Source: Kiritimatiellia bacterium (GTDB lineage: Bacteria > Verrucomicrobiota > Kiritimatiellia > RFP12 > UBA3636). Taken from it: 32,800 nt of DNA. The stretch spans positions 1-32,800 of the forward strand of contig JAEDLN010000004.1 of the NCBI GenBank assembly GCA_016295275.1, given 5' to 3'. Below the pieces are notes generated by a model, which was not told the DNA's origin, did no database searches, and was given only the letters and a program-made list of their open reading frames with translations. Shown here piece after piece: positions 9,077 to 16,879 of this stretch; within the stretch, counting starts at the first letter, position 1; the number at the start of each line of letters is the position of its first letter. The translations under genes and the position numbers were made by a program.

Positions 9077-10107
9077 TCGTTCTTGGACTGATGCTGATTA
9101 CGGTTTTCTGTCTTGCGAATCCGCGCACCCTTACAGGAAATCCGAATGGTGAAGTTCCCTTCGTCTTTCCCGATCAGCTTGGTCCCTACCAGGGCGAAGA
9201 TCTTTTTTTCTGCATGAACGATCAGTGCGCACGCCCGTATCGTCGCACGGAATTGGTCGAATTTGCCGCAAACCAAGAAGCCAATCCGAATCTCAAGCAC
9301 GAACTCGAGAAAAAAAGGCAGGAATTCGAGGTGCGTGTAAAAGAAGGAAAAGCAGCTCTCAAATCGACGATTCCGCCACCGGAAAATATCCCGCTTGAAA
9401 ACTGCCCGGACTGCGGCGCCCCCCTCTTTACCGTTTCGCTCGGCGAAATCATCAATCTTCCTCCCAATACCCCGATTTTTCACAAAATCTACACGCGCCC
9501 CGGCCACCCGGATATAGCGATCAATCTCGTTTTTTCCGGAATGGAACGCCGCTCGATCCATCGTCCGCAAGTTTGCCTTGTTTCACAAGGAAACCGGATT
9601 TTCAATGAGTTCGTATTTCGCGCCGACAACGGGATGCGAAAAGACTTCCCGCTCGAGCTTCTGGAAGCTCGATTTGAACGGCGCGATGCCAGTGGACAAA
9701 CGACGGCAAACGGCAGTTTCGTTTACGCTTATTGGCTTTTCAATCCGGAACGCGAAACCGTTTCCCAGTATTCCCGCTTTTTCCACATGATTCTGGACAA
9801 CTGCTTTCGCAGTTATCGCCCGCGTTGGGGCTACGCTTCCATCTCATTTCCGTCAGATCCCAGACGGCCGGAAGATTGGAAAAACGAAATCAATGATTTC
9901 CTTCCGCATTTCTATCCCTTGATTCTCGATATTCGAAAAAAACTGGATGAGGATCGGAATAAGGAAACGACCTTGTCGACGTCCGATACGGCAAACCAAT
10001 ATGAAGGCAATACCGAGTTTCTCGGTGGCCGGAAAAACAAACCGAACGGCTTGGATAGGCAAATGGAACCTTCCGACTCTTCGGAAAACGAATCGACTAT
10101 TCCGTAA
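9040..10107 (+). CDS. EpsI-like exosortase-associated protein with a CxxC-type insertion
   Basis: This 355-aa protein begins inside the exosortase gene (ATG 9040, 37-bp overlap), suggesting translational coupling. Residues 8-26 form one membrane anchor, so most of it probably lies outside the membrane. The EpsI/DUF3485 signature is visible: FSGMERRSIHRPQVCL (165-180), with H174 and C179 in the conserved 'R-SIH-P--C' block. Upstream of it is something unusual for the family: a CxxxxC pair (C58, C63) and a CxxC pair (C122, C125), separated by a charged, probably coiled-coil stretch (about 71-109). The four cysteines look like a split zinc ribbon. The C-terminal 60 residues are polar and low in complexity. 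EpsI proteins assist exosortase-linked polysaccharide and sorting systems; their exact reaction is not settled. Confidence 0.8.
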   Translation: MRPSAKEIIPGIVVLGLMLITVFCLANPRTLTGNPNGEVPFVFPDQLGPYQGEDLFFCMNDQCARPYRRTELVEFAANQEANPNLKHELEKKRQEFEVRVKEGKAALKSTIPPPENIPLENCPDCGAPLFTVSLGEIINLPPNTPIFHKIYTRPGHPDIAINLVFSGMERRSIHRPQVCLVSQGNRIFNEFVFRADNGMRKDFPLELLEARFERRDASGQTTANGSFVYAYWLFNPERETVSQYSRFFHMILDNCFRSYRPRWGYASISFPSDPRRPEDWKNEINDFLPHFYPLILDIRKKLDEDRNKETTLSTSDTANQYEGNTEFLGGRKNKPNGLDRQMEPSDSSENESTIP

Positions 10108-10125
10108 TTTCACTGCTCCCTTTTC

Positions 10126-10758
10126 ATGAAAATCATTCTTGCCTCCCGAAATCTGCACAAGCTCGGCGAAATGGAAAAGCTCTTTTCTCTTCCGCATATC
10201 CGCCTTGTCTCCTCGCTCGATATTCCGCATGCGCCGGATCCCGATGAAAACGGCACTACCTTTGCACAAAATGCCGTCATCAAGGCAAAGGCTCTTGCCG
10301 AATTCACCCATGAGTGGACATTGGCAGACGATTCCGGACTCTGCGTGGACGCACTCAGAAAACCCGATGGAACCGAGGTTCCCGGCGTCTATTCCGCCCG
10401 TTATTGCGGCGAACACGGAAACGATGCGGCAAACAATGAAAAACTTTTGGCCGACCTCGAGTCCCTCGAAGAAAAATCGCACAACGTCTCCCGCCGGTGC
10501 CATTTCGCTTGCGCTCTCGCCTTGGTTTCCCCCGATGGGCAAACCCATTTGGCAGAAGGTATCTGTCCCGGAATCCTTCTTCGAGCCGGTCGCGGCAATA
10601 ACGGATTCGGCTACGATCCGCTTTTCCAACCTGATGGTTACGATCAAACCTTCGCGGAACTCCCCAGTGATGTCAAATGCACCTTTTCGCATCGCGCCGT
10701 AGCCGCACGAAAAATGCGCGAGATCCTTTTGGGGCTCTTCCCCGGTCATACTGCGTAG
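10126..10758 (+). CDS. rdgB: XTP/dITP diphosphatase (RdgB/HAM1 family)
   Basis: A 210-aa protein of normal family length. It hydrolyses non-canonical purine nucleoside triphosphates (ITP, dITP, XTP) to monophosphates, keeping them out of DNA and RNA. Family motifs: the start MKIILASRNLHKLGEM, FAQNAVIKAKA, the metal-binding LADDSGLCVDAL, GVYSARY, GNNGFGYDPLF and the C-terminal FSHRAVAA. The catalytic acidic residues and the base-binding block are intact. It starts 18 bp after the EpsI-like gene behind a CT-rich leader (CTGCTCCCTTTTC) with no Shine-Dalgarno, and is probably cotranscribed with the exosortase genes although functionally unrelated. Confidence 0.96.
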   Translation: MKIILASRNLHKLGEMEKLFSLPHIRLVSSLDIPHAPDPDENGTTFAQNAVIKAKALAEFTHEWTLADDSGLCVDALRKPDGTEVPGVYSARYCGEHGNDAANNEKLLADLESLEEKSHNVSRRCHFACALALVSPDGQTHLAEGICPGILLRAGRGNNGFGYDPLFQPDGYDQTFAELPSDVKCTFSHRAVAARKMREILLGLFPGHTA

Positions 10759-10810
10759 TAACTGCTTGCTCATTCGTATTTTTTTTCAACATCCTATCCG
10801 TTTTGTCCGT

Positions 10811-11767
10811 ATGAAGATCCGTTTCTCTCCTCGCATTGCCATCGGTCTTACCCTTATCATCGTTTCGGTTGTTCTTTGGCAAAATAAAATCCGTCGGGAT
10901 ACAATCTTGAGCGAACGGGCGGAAAAGGTCTCCAAAATTCTGGCAGATTTTCCCGTACTGGCGATCGGCGTCCGTGTGACGCCTCAGGAGGCAGACCAAT
11001 CGATTGGAAAATCCTATACTCCTTGCTCTCCGGCTGTCGTCTCGAACATTCTCGACCGCTTGCGCGTCGCCGAGCCGGTCACACAATTGCCTGACAATCT
11101 CTCCTCGTCCTACGATCTTTTTATCTTCTACACCAATCGAACCTGCGCAATGCTTCATATGCAGCGCGCAGGCGAATCCGACGAAATATTTGTCCAATAT
11201 AGCGATCCCGTCGGCAAGAACGAAAAGATGCAACTTCTCTTTGAGTCGCTTCCCCCAATCCGCATCACCGGGCTTGGATCGCTTTTCGATGAAATCGACA
11301 CTGGGAAATTCTCTGGCGATGGGCTTCGTCCTCTCCCCGCTTTGCTTGGCGTATCCGAAAAACTCGGCGCGACGACGCTTGATTCGCTGCAGGCCATCGC
11401 CAAATTTCCGTTCAAAGACATGCGCTGCATATCGCTGGTCGCCAACGGACGCTCCGAACTGAAAGAGAGCCTCCCCAAAGAACAGCAGGAGGCAATTCGA
11501 CAAGCCTTCGCGCAAGCGCAGCCTGTTGAGACATTTCCGGAATCCGAAGGCTACGAGGTGAACCTCCAACTCCAGTTGAAGGAGGGGCCGATCGTTCTGT
11601 TGCGTAGTGCGATCCTGGACAAGGATCCGGACGCCGCCTACATTGGATTCTACGAACCTTCCACAAACGGATTCAAGATCTCTGAGCCGGTCCGAGTCCC
11701 CGGAATCGCATCCATCCTTTCTGCCTTCCGCGCAACAACCAATGCCATATCAACTCCGGCGGAATAG
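10811..11767 (+). CDS. Hypothetical membrane-anchored protein
   Basis: I do not recognise this 318-aa protein. ATG 10811 gives a short basic start (MKIRFSPR) and one hydrophobic segment at about residues 8-23, then a soluble domain that is probably extracytoplasmic. An in-frame TTG at 10766 would add 15 residues but spoils the anchor and is not favoured. The soluble part has mixed alpha/beta-looking sequence without cysteine pairs or a known catalytic motif; segments such as LQLQLKEGPIVLLRSAILDK suggest beta strands. It follows rdgB by 52 bp on the same strand behind a T-rich leader. A weak hairpin plus T-run overlaps and follows its stop codon. Function unknown; genuine coding is supported by length, position and the plausible anchor. 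Confidence 0.72.
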   Translation: MKIRFSPRIAIGLTLIIVSVVLWQNKIRRDTILSERAEKVSKILADFPVLAIGVRVTPQEADQSIGKSYTPCSPAVVSNILDRLRVAEPVTQLPDNLSSSYDLFIFYTNRTCAMLHMQRAGESDEIFVQYSDPVGKNEKMQLLFESLPPIRITGLGSLFDEIDTGKFSGDGLRPLPALLGVSEKLGATTLDSLQAIAKFPFKDMRCISLVANGRSELKESLPKEQQEAIRQAFAQAQPVETFPESEGYEVNLQLQLKEGPIVLLRSAILDKDPDAAYIGFYEPSTNGFKISEPVRVPGIASILSAFRATTNAISTPAE

Positions 11768-11800
11768 CGAAAACCGCCATTATGCCACAGTTTTTTTTTT
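11758..11800 (+). terminator. Weak intrinsic terminator candidate
   Basis: GGCGG (11758-11762) pairs with CCGCC (11774-11778) across the stop codon of the upstream gene, and a run of ten T follows at 11791-11800. The 12-nt gap between stem and T-run and the short stem make this weak. Confidence 0.3.
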
Positions 11801-12125
11801 CTCTGCGACATCGATGGCGCTGTGAAAACCCATTGACTCCTTTCGCACGAAATCTGAACCATCCGTTGGAATGCATGTAATTCAGACTTGAGAATCGCAT
11901 CCGTAACCATACGTTCCGTCGGTTGTTGCGAAGAGTCGGTTGACGACTTGTTCCGTCGATGGAGCAACCGATGAAAAAAAAGCGCGTCTGTCATTCGAAA
12001 AAAACGCTTTCTCAAGTCCATAATCATGGCGTCGGCAAATTCGTCAACCGCAAAAAGCACATCCTCGTAGAGCCCTCCCCCTGATTTTCCCGCCCTTTTC
12101 CGCTATTTTCAGGAGGCTGCGTGCA

Positions 12126-12139
12126 ATAAGCATGCTTAT
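12126..12139. repeat. Perfect 14-bp palindrome
   Basis: ATAAGCATGCTTAT reads the same on both strands. It lies 173 bp upstream of the candidate coaE -35 box and could be an operator-like site or chance. No second copy was noticed in the window. Confidence 0.4.
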
Positions 12140-12311
12140 GCCCGCCGGAAAAGCCATGATGGCAAATGGCAAGAGTAATCGCGCACCCTAGTCGATACGG
12201 CGCAGCTCCTTGTCGCGTTGCTCGGCGCTGACGCCACTGCGGGGCCGCCACTCCCGAGGTGCGCCATTGCATTCTGCAACGTTCGGCGAGTTGCTCGCCG
12301 GACTTTTCCGC

Positions 12312-12340
12312 TTGACCAGACGCTCGGAAACGCCTATAGT
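12312..12340 (+). promoter_or_regulatory. Promoter of coaE
   Basis: TTGACC (12312-12317), a 17-bp spacer and TATAGT (12335-12340) form a strong sigma70-type promoter. The predicted leader to the ATG at 12366 is about 20 nt and contains a small CAAC/GTTG hairpin. It supports the ATG rather than an upstream TTG as the start. Confidence 0.65.
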
Positions 12341-12365
12341 TTGCAACAAAGGTTGTATTACCATT

Positions 12366-12965
12366 ATGCCCTCCATCGCCCTTACCGGTGGAATTGCTTC
12401 CGGCAAAACAACTTTCGGGAAACTTCTGTCCTCTCTCGGTATTCCGACTGTCGATGCAGACGAAATCGTCCATGTATTGCACCGTCCGGGAGGAGAGGCG
12501 GCAAAATGGGTCGCACGTCAATTCGGTCCGCAGTATCTGGACTCGAACGGGGCAACCGATCGCAGGCGTCTCGGCGAACTCGTATTCGCAGACAAATCGG
12601 CACGCATGTCTCTCGAAAATTGCATTCATCCGCTTGTTCGTGAAGCACTCCTCGTCTGCAAAAAGAAATACGAATCCAATGGATCGATTTTTGTCGCGCA
12701 AATTCCGCTCTTGTTCGAATCGAATTGGGAGCGCGATTGGGATTTCGCGGCAACCGTTGAAACGCGCCCGGAGATGCAACTCGCACGGCTGATGGGACGC
12801 GGTTTTACCGCAATCGAGGCCCAGAAACGGATTCACACCCAACTCTTGCCTGCAGAACGGATGAGGCGAGCCGATTTCATTCTTCGAAATGACGCAGACC
12901 TTGGACAGCTTCGGCAACTGGCAGCGCTGTTCGTACGTCGTTTCCGGATTTCAGTATTCGATTAG
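12366..12965 (+). CDS. coaE: Dephospho-CoA kinase
   Basis: A 199-aa protein of standard length. CoaE catalyses the last step of coenzyme A synthesis, ATP-dependent 3'-phosphorylation of dephospho-CoA. Motifs: P-loop LTGGIASGKTT near the N-terminus, VDADEIVH (substrate-binding Asp), the CIHPLV segment, PLLFES, and a lid region with ERMRRADFILRNDADL near the C-terminus. All are intact, unlike the ATPase motifs of the next gene. ATG 12366 is chosen because the P-loop begins a few residues in, as in the family, and because the promoter at 12312-12340 would exclude an upstream TTG at 12210. The Rho-like gene follows 78 bp downstream on the same strand. Confidence 0.95.
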   Translation: MPSIALTGGIASGKTTFGKLLSSLGIPTVDADEIVHVLHRPGGEAAKWVARQFGPQYLDSNGATDRRRLGELVFADKSARMSLENCIHPLVREALLVCKKKYESNGSIFVAQIPLLFESNWERDWDFAATVETRPEMQLARLMGRGFTAIEAQKRIHTQLLPAERMRRADFILRNDADLGQLRQLAALFVRRFRISVFD

Positions 12966-13043
12966 TATAGCTTATTTTTTTTCGCAATCTTGGCCGAACG
13001 TCTTTCCCCGGATTGCTTAGTTTGTACTCAATTCCACATCAAC

Positions 13044-15194
13044 ATGGACGACAATATCTCGCTCTTCTCCATTCCGGATGCCGCAAACGACACTCCCGCA
13101 CAGGAACCGCCCGCATTTCTTGCGTTGCCGACGACCGGGCCCGATGCTCCTGACGCGCAACCCCCGGCAGAAGTGCCGCCGTCCACCGCCAAACGCCCTC
13201 GCGGCCGTCCTCGGAAAAATACGCGACCGGAAACGGAATCCACCCCCGCCAAGACGGGCGAGCTGTTTACCGCTCCGGCCCCCCGTTCCTATGTGCCGGT
13301 CCCGATGGACCAGCCATCGGAATGGACGCCCGGTGATACCGAAGGCTTCGTTCCTCCCGCGCAAATACACTCGGACGTCATTCGGAAACCGGACGAAAAT
13401 ACCATCTTTTCCGCCTCCGACTACGTCGAAGCGAGAGAACGGGACTTTATCGCTTCCGGTCCCGCCAAGGAAGACGAACAGGAGAAATTGCGCCGCGAAA
13501 AAGCACGGGAAATCGCCGAGCGCCTGAAGGTCGCCAATGCGGCAATCGAAAAGATGAACGATGCCATCAGCCTCTCCGAAGCGGCCGCCGAAAAGTCCGC
13601 CAACGAATCCGGCAAATTCGATCGCTCCCGTTCTTCGTTCGACCGTCGCGACAACAGCCGCTTCGACAATCGATCCCGTTTCGAACGCAACGGATCGGCA
13701 GACCAATCTTCCCAATTCCAGAAGCAGTCTCGCGCCCGTAATGATTTTCGCCAAAACGCCAATGGACGATACCGCCCGGAAGACTATCGGCAGCAACGCC
13801 AAGCATTCCGGAACCGCCCCGCTCCCGCAGCGGAAGAGCTCAAACAGTCCGGCAGCCAATACGCAGAACAGCTCAAGGCAAACCATACCCCGCCGGAAGC
13901 CCTTTCCCAACCCATGCAGGACGAGCGCCCGCAACCCGTCAATCTCTTCTCCCTGCAAAGCCTTTCCGTCGAAGCTCTCCATCAAAAGCTGATCGAACAG
14001 AATCTCTACGATTCCACCGTCGTCCTCGGAAAGCACGATATGGTTCTGGCTCTCCTGCGCGAACAAAACCGCCGCGGCGGTGAAATCGAGGGCGAGGGCT
14101 ATCTCGAAATCTGGCAAGACAATGTCGGATTCCTCCGCTCTCCTTTCGGAAACCTCAAAACCTGCCCGGAAGATATCTCCGTTTCCTCGCAGATGATTGT
14201 CGAAAATGCCTTGCGCCCCGGCGATCACATCATTTGCCGCGTCCGCCTCGGCGATCCGAAATCGAGGGAGCGCCGACTTACCGCCAGCGAAATCGTCTCC
14301 GTAAACGGAAAATCGCCGAAATCGGCACGCCGCGTCGTCCCCTTCTCCGCACTTCCCGTGGAAACGCCTTCCCATCGAATCCGCCTTCGCACCCCGGATG
14401 GCGATTCGGTCCTGACGGAAATCGACGCGCTCGCCCCATTTGCATTCGGTCAGCGCAACCTGCTCATCGGCCCGCGCAATACCTGCAATTACACCTTGTT
14501 GCGGAATATGGCCCACGCCATCGCACAGAACCACCCGACCGCTGTCATCTACTTGGCGATCGTCAATACTTCGCGCGATGTCATGGAATCATGCGCGGAA
14601 GACGCATCGTACAAACTCTTGACGACCGAATTCGAAGATTTTGCGGAAAAGCATCTGCAAATGACGGGCAATCTGACCGATATTGCACGCCGCCGTGTCG
14701 AAAACGGCGAGGATGTCATCATCCTCTTCGATTCCATTATCGCCCTTTCCCGCGCATACGGCATCGCGGCAACGACGCAACAAGGCATTCCCAGCGATGG
14801 CATCGACGGACGTGCCATCCAAAAGGCGCGACGCCTCTTCGGTGCCGGACGGGCGATCCGCAACGGAGGTACGCTGACCGTCATCACAACCGCCAATGCT
14901 TCCGACGAGATTATTTCCAACGACACGCTCAATCAGCGAATCCTTCAAGAATTCGCTCCCGTAGCCTCTCGAATCATCCGCTTGGAAAATACGGGGACGG
15001 ATGAACTGGAGCTCGCGCTCGATCCGGCTTGCCTGCCTGCCTCCGCATCCGTAAATAAGCTGCTCTCCGAGCCCGAACAGGCGGCGGCAGAGACGTTGCG
15101 CGCGGATCTGAAAGCACACGCGTCTCGTATCGAAGCCGTACAACGGTACTGCAAAGCCGTTCCGATCGCCTCTTCCTCCCTGTTCGGCGAATAA
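13044..15194 (+). CDS. Rho-like protein: RNA-binding fold kept, ATPase motifs lost, long disordered N-terminus
   Basis: A 716-aa homologue of termination factor Rho (E. coli Rho is 419 aa). Residues 1-300 are disordered: Pro/Ala-rich with RPRGRPRK (AT-hook-like), then about 192-256 rich in Arg, Ser, Asn, Phe and Gln. The Rho N-terminal helical part (VNLFSLQSLSVEALHQKL) and the OB-fold RNA site (GYLEIWQDNVGFLRS, about 352) follow. The ATPase domain aligns throughout, but Walker A (E. coli APPKAGKT) reads GPRNTCNY at 476-483, the catalytic-Glu block DERPEEV reads VNTSRDV, and the C-terminal arginine-finger segment is unrecognisable. Walker B (DVIILFDSIIALSRAYG) and FGAGRAIRNGGTLTVITTA remain. 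ATP hydrolysis and translocation look impossible. ATG 13044 is preferred to TTG 12990. coaE lies upstream. Possible roles: RNA-binding scaffold, or a modifier of an active Rho encoded elsewhere. Confidence 0.85.
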   Translation: MDDNISLFSIPDAANDTPAQEPPAFLALPTTGPDAPDAQPPAEVPPSTAKRPRGRPRKNTRPETESTPAKTGELFTAPAPRSYVPVPMDQPSEWTPGDTEGFVPPAQIHSDVIRKPDENTIFSASDYVEARERDFIASGPAKEDEQEKLRREKAREIAERLKVANAAIEKMNDAISLSEAAAEKSANESGKFDRSRSSFDRRDNSRFDNRSRFERNGSADQSSQFQKQSRARNDFRQNANGRYRPEDYRQQRQAFRNRPAPAAEELKQSGSQYAEQLKANHTPPEALSQPMQDERPQPVNLFSLQSLSVEALHQKLIEQNLYDSTVVLGKHDMVLALLREQNRRGGEIEGEGYLEIWQDNVGFLRSPFGNLKTCPEDISVSSQMIVENALRPGDHIICRVRLGDPKSRERRLTASEIVSVNGKSPKSARRVVPFSALPVETPSHRIRLRTPDGDSVLTEIDALAPFAFGQRNLLIGPRNTCNYTLLRNMAHAIAQNHPTAVIYLAIVNTSRDVMESCAEDASYKLLTTEFEDFAEKHLQMTGNLTDIARRRVENGEDVIILFDSIIALSRAYGIAATTQQGIPSDGIDGRAIQKARRLFGAGRAIRNGGTLTVITTANASDEIISNDTLNQRILQEFAPVASRIIRLENTGTDELELALDPACLPASASVNKLLSEPEQAAAETLRADLKAHASRIEAVQRYCKAVPIASSSLFGE

Positions 15195-15430
15195 CCATTC
15201 CAAAACAGCGTCAACCATGTGCGACCTTTCGCGCGCCCCACACCCGTGCGAAATGGCGCAGGGCGCGTTGCCCAATCGCAGGCAGACCGTCCGGCACGAC
15301 ATGGTCGCTCTTCGCTTTCTCTTGTGAGCTAGCTTATATTCCCGTTCTCCCATCCTCCGGCCGGCGACAACCTGTCATTGCGACGGAATGCCGATTTTGT
15401 TAGATTTCGGGAGAAAAAAGGACTTGTTCT
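15195..15430. other. Intergenic region before miaB
   Basis: 236 bp without a gene. It holds a GC-rich segment in which CGCGCCC (15232-15238) can pair with GGGCGCG (15261-15267). It also holds AGGGCGCGTTGCCCAATCGC at 15260-15279, which resembles the inverted-repeat element at 32767-32789. The miaB promoter is at 15378-15406. Confidence 0.5.
15378..15406 (+). promoter_or_regulatory. Promoter and ribosome-binding site of miaB
   Basis: TTGCGA (15378-15383), a 17-bp spacer and TAGATT (15401-15406). The predicted leader of about 18 nt contains AAAAAAGGA, one of the few Shine-Dalgarno-like purine tracts in front of a gene in this window. Confidence 0.55.
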
Positions 15431-16879
15431 ATGCCTACTTTCGCTCTGCACACATACGGATGCCAAATGAATGTCCGAGATTCGGATATTCTCGCCAGAA
15501 GACTGCGCGCCAAGGGTCTCACCGAGGCTGAAACAGAGGATGAAGCCGATGTCGTGATCGTCAATTCCTGCTCCGTCCGCGGAAAAGCAGAAGATAAAGC
15601 CCTTGGAAAACTGGGATTGCTCTGCGCAACCAAACGGGATCGGCCGAATCGCGTCATCGGGCTGACTGGTTGCATGGCTCAGCGTCTCGGTGCCGATATC
15701 TTCAAAAAACTCCCTCGCCTCTCGTTTTCGGTGGGTCCTCGTGCAGAATCCCTGATTCCGCAATTCGTCGAGCGGTGTTTGGAAACCGGTGCGGAACAAT
15801 TGTGCGATTTCGAGGTTCGCGACGCACCGCCCGAAACGCCGGAAATGGCTCGTGACGATTTGTCTCGCTTGGATTGCCTGAATCAGGGCAAAAAGGCAGA
15901 CAAGGCCGATGACGAGCCGGTTGTCACGGTTGCAGCAGGACCCGTGCAGAGCTTCGTTACGATTCTCTACGGGTGCAGCCGCCGTTGTTCGTACTGTATC
16001 GTCCCATCCGTTCGCGGCGAAGAACAGAGCCGCGATCCGCGGGACATTCTTCTGGAGGTCAAAGCCGAGGCAACCCGCGGCGTTCGCGACGTCTGCCTGT
16101 TGGGTCAATCCGTCATGCGCTATGGCTTGTCGCGTTTCCAATGGCCCGAAGATATCCCATCCCCTGCCGGCTATACCGAACCGATGCCGCGTCTATTGGA
16201 ATACATCGCCCGCGAAGTTCCCGAAATTCCTCGGATCCGCTTCACCTCGGGACACCCGAATGGCGTGACGGCAGAGCTCGTGCATGCCATGGCGAACATT
16301 CCCGCCGTCTGCCCGCATCTTCACTTGCCTATGCAATCCGGATCCGATCGCATTCTCAAGGAAATGAACCGCGGTTACGACTCGGCAACCTATCTGGATG
16401 CCGTCCGGCGTTTGCGCGCCGCAATCCCCGGTATCGCCATCACGACCGATATCATCGTGGGATACCCCGGCGAAACCGAAGCGGATTTCGAGGCGACCCG
16501 GCGTGTCATGGAAGAGGCGGATTTCGACAATTCGTTCATCTTCAAATACTCCCCGCGCCCCGGAACCAGGTCGGCTCTGCTGGAAGATTCGGTCTCCGAT
16601 GAGGAAAAATGCCGCCGGGACGCCATTCTCCTTGCCGACCAAGATGCGCGCGGTCTTCGCAACAACGCCCGCTGGGTCGGCCGGATTGTCGAGGTCCTCT
16701 GCGAGGGGCCTTCCTTGCGGAATGCGGCACGCTGGGCCGGTCGTTCTCCTCAAAACAAAATCGTCTTGTTCGAGCCGGACGATTCCGTCCGAATCGGAAG
16801 CTTCGTCCGTGTGCGCGTCAAAGAGGCGCACGCTCAAACGCTCTACGGCGATTTGGTGCGAAATAGCTCTGCGGTATAG
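15431..16879 (+). CDS. miaB: tRNA-2-methylthio-N6-dimethylallyladenosine synthase
   Basis: A 482-aa radical-SAM methylthiotransferase that adds the 2-methylthio group to i6A37 of tRNAs reading UNN codons. It carries two iron-sulfur clusters. The N-terminal domain holds its cysteines in HTYGCQMNVRDSD, VNSCSVRGKAEDKALGKLG and TGCMAQRLG. The radical-SAM cluster motif CxxxCxxC is YGCSRRCSYCIVP, followed by SVRGEEQSR. The C-terminal TRAM domain includes WAGRSPQNKIVLFE and ends LYGDLV, which favours MiaB over RimO or MtaB. A spacer of about 35 residues rich in Asp/Lys lies before the radical-SAM domain. Its 3' end overlaps the convergent uvrA 3' end by 37 bp, with no clear terminator. Confidence 0.94.
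   Translation: MPTFALHTYGCQMNVRDSDILARRLRAKGLTEAETEDEADVVIVNSCSVRGKAEDKALGKLGLLCATKRDRPNRVIGLTGCMAQRLGADIFKKLPRLSFSVGPRAESLIPQFVERCLETGAEQLCDFEVRDAPPETPEMARDDLSRLDCLNQGKKADKADDEPVVTVAAGPVQSFVTILYGCSRRCSYCIVPSVRGEEQSRDPRDILLEVKAEATRGVRDVCLLGQSVMRYGLSRFQWPEDIPSPAGYTEPMPRLLEYIAREVPEIPRIRFTSGHPNGVTAELVHAMANIPAVCPHLHLPMQSGSDRILKEMNRGYDSATYLDAVRRLRAAIPGIAITTDIIVGYPGETEADFEATRRVMEEADFDNSFIFKYSPRPGTRSALLEDSVSDEEKCRRDAILLADQDARGLRNNARWVGRIVEVLCEGPSLRNAARWAGRSPQNKIVLFEPDDSVRIGSFVRVRVKEAHAQTLYGDLVRNSSAV

Larger units (their letters stand above)
11768..12365. other. Gene-poor interval upstream of coaE
   Basis: About 600 bp with no convincing gene. Contents: the T10 run near the start, a 9-bp direct repeat GTTCCGTCG (11913-11921 and 11950-11958), an inverted pair TCGGTTG/CAACCGA (11936-11942 and 11965-11971), a perfect 14-bp palindrome (12126-12139), and the coaE promoter. 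On the minus strand a GTG-started frame (12060 down to 11650, 136 codons) runs through the interval and into the 3' end of the preceding gene. Its product resembles nothing I know and it has no ribosome-binding site, so I treat it as a possible small gene or relic, not a call. Confidence 0.4.

Noticed and set aside
11650..12060. Minus-strand GTG-started frame of 136 codons
   Set aside because: No ribosome-binding site, no family resemblance, and its last part is antisense to the preceding gene. Kept only as a note in the interval entry.
12210..12365. Longer CoaE starting at the upstream TTG
   Set aside because: The extra 52 residues are not family-like, and the strong promoter at 12312-12340 lies inside that extension.
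13017..14534. 505-codon minus-strand frame opposite the Rho-like gene
   Set aside because: Gly/Phe/Arg-rich antisense product with no recognisable domain; the plus strand carries clear Rho homology.
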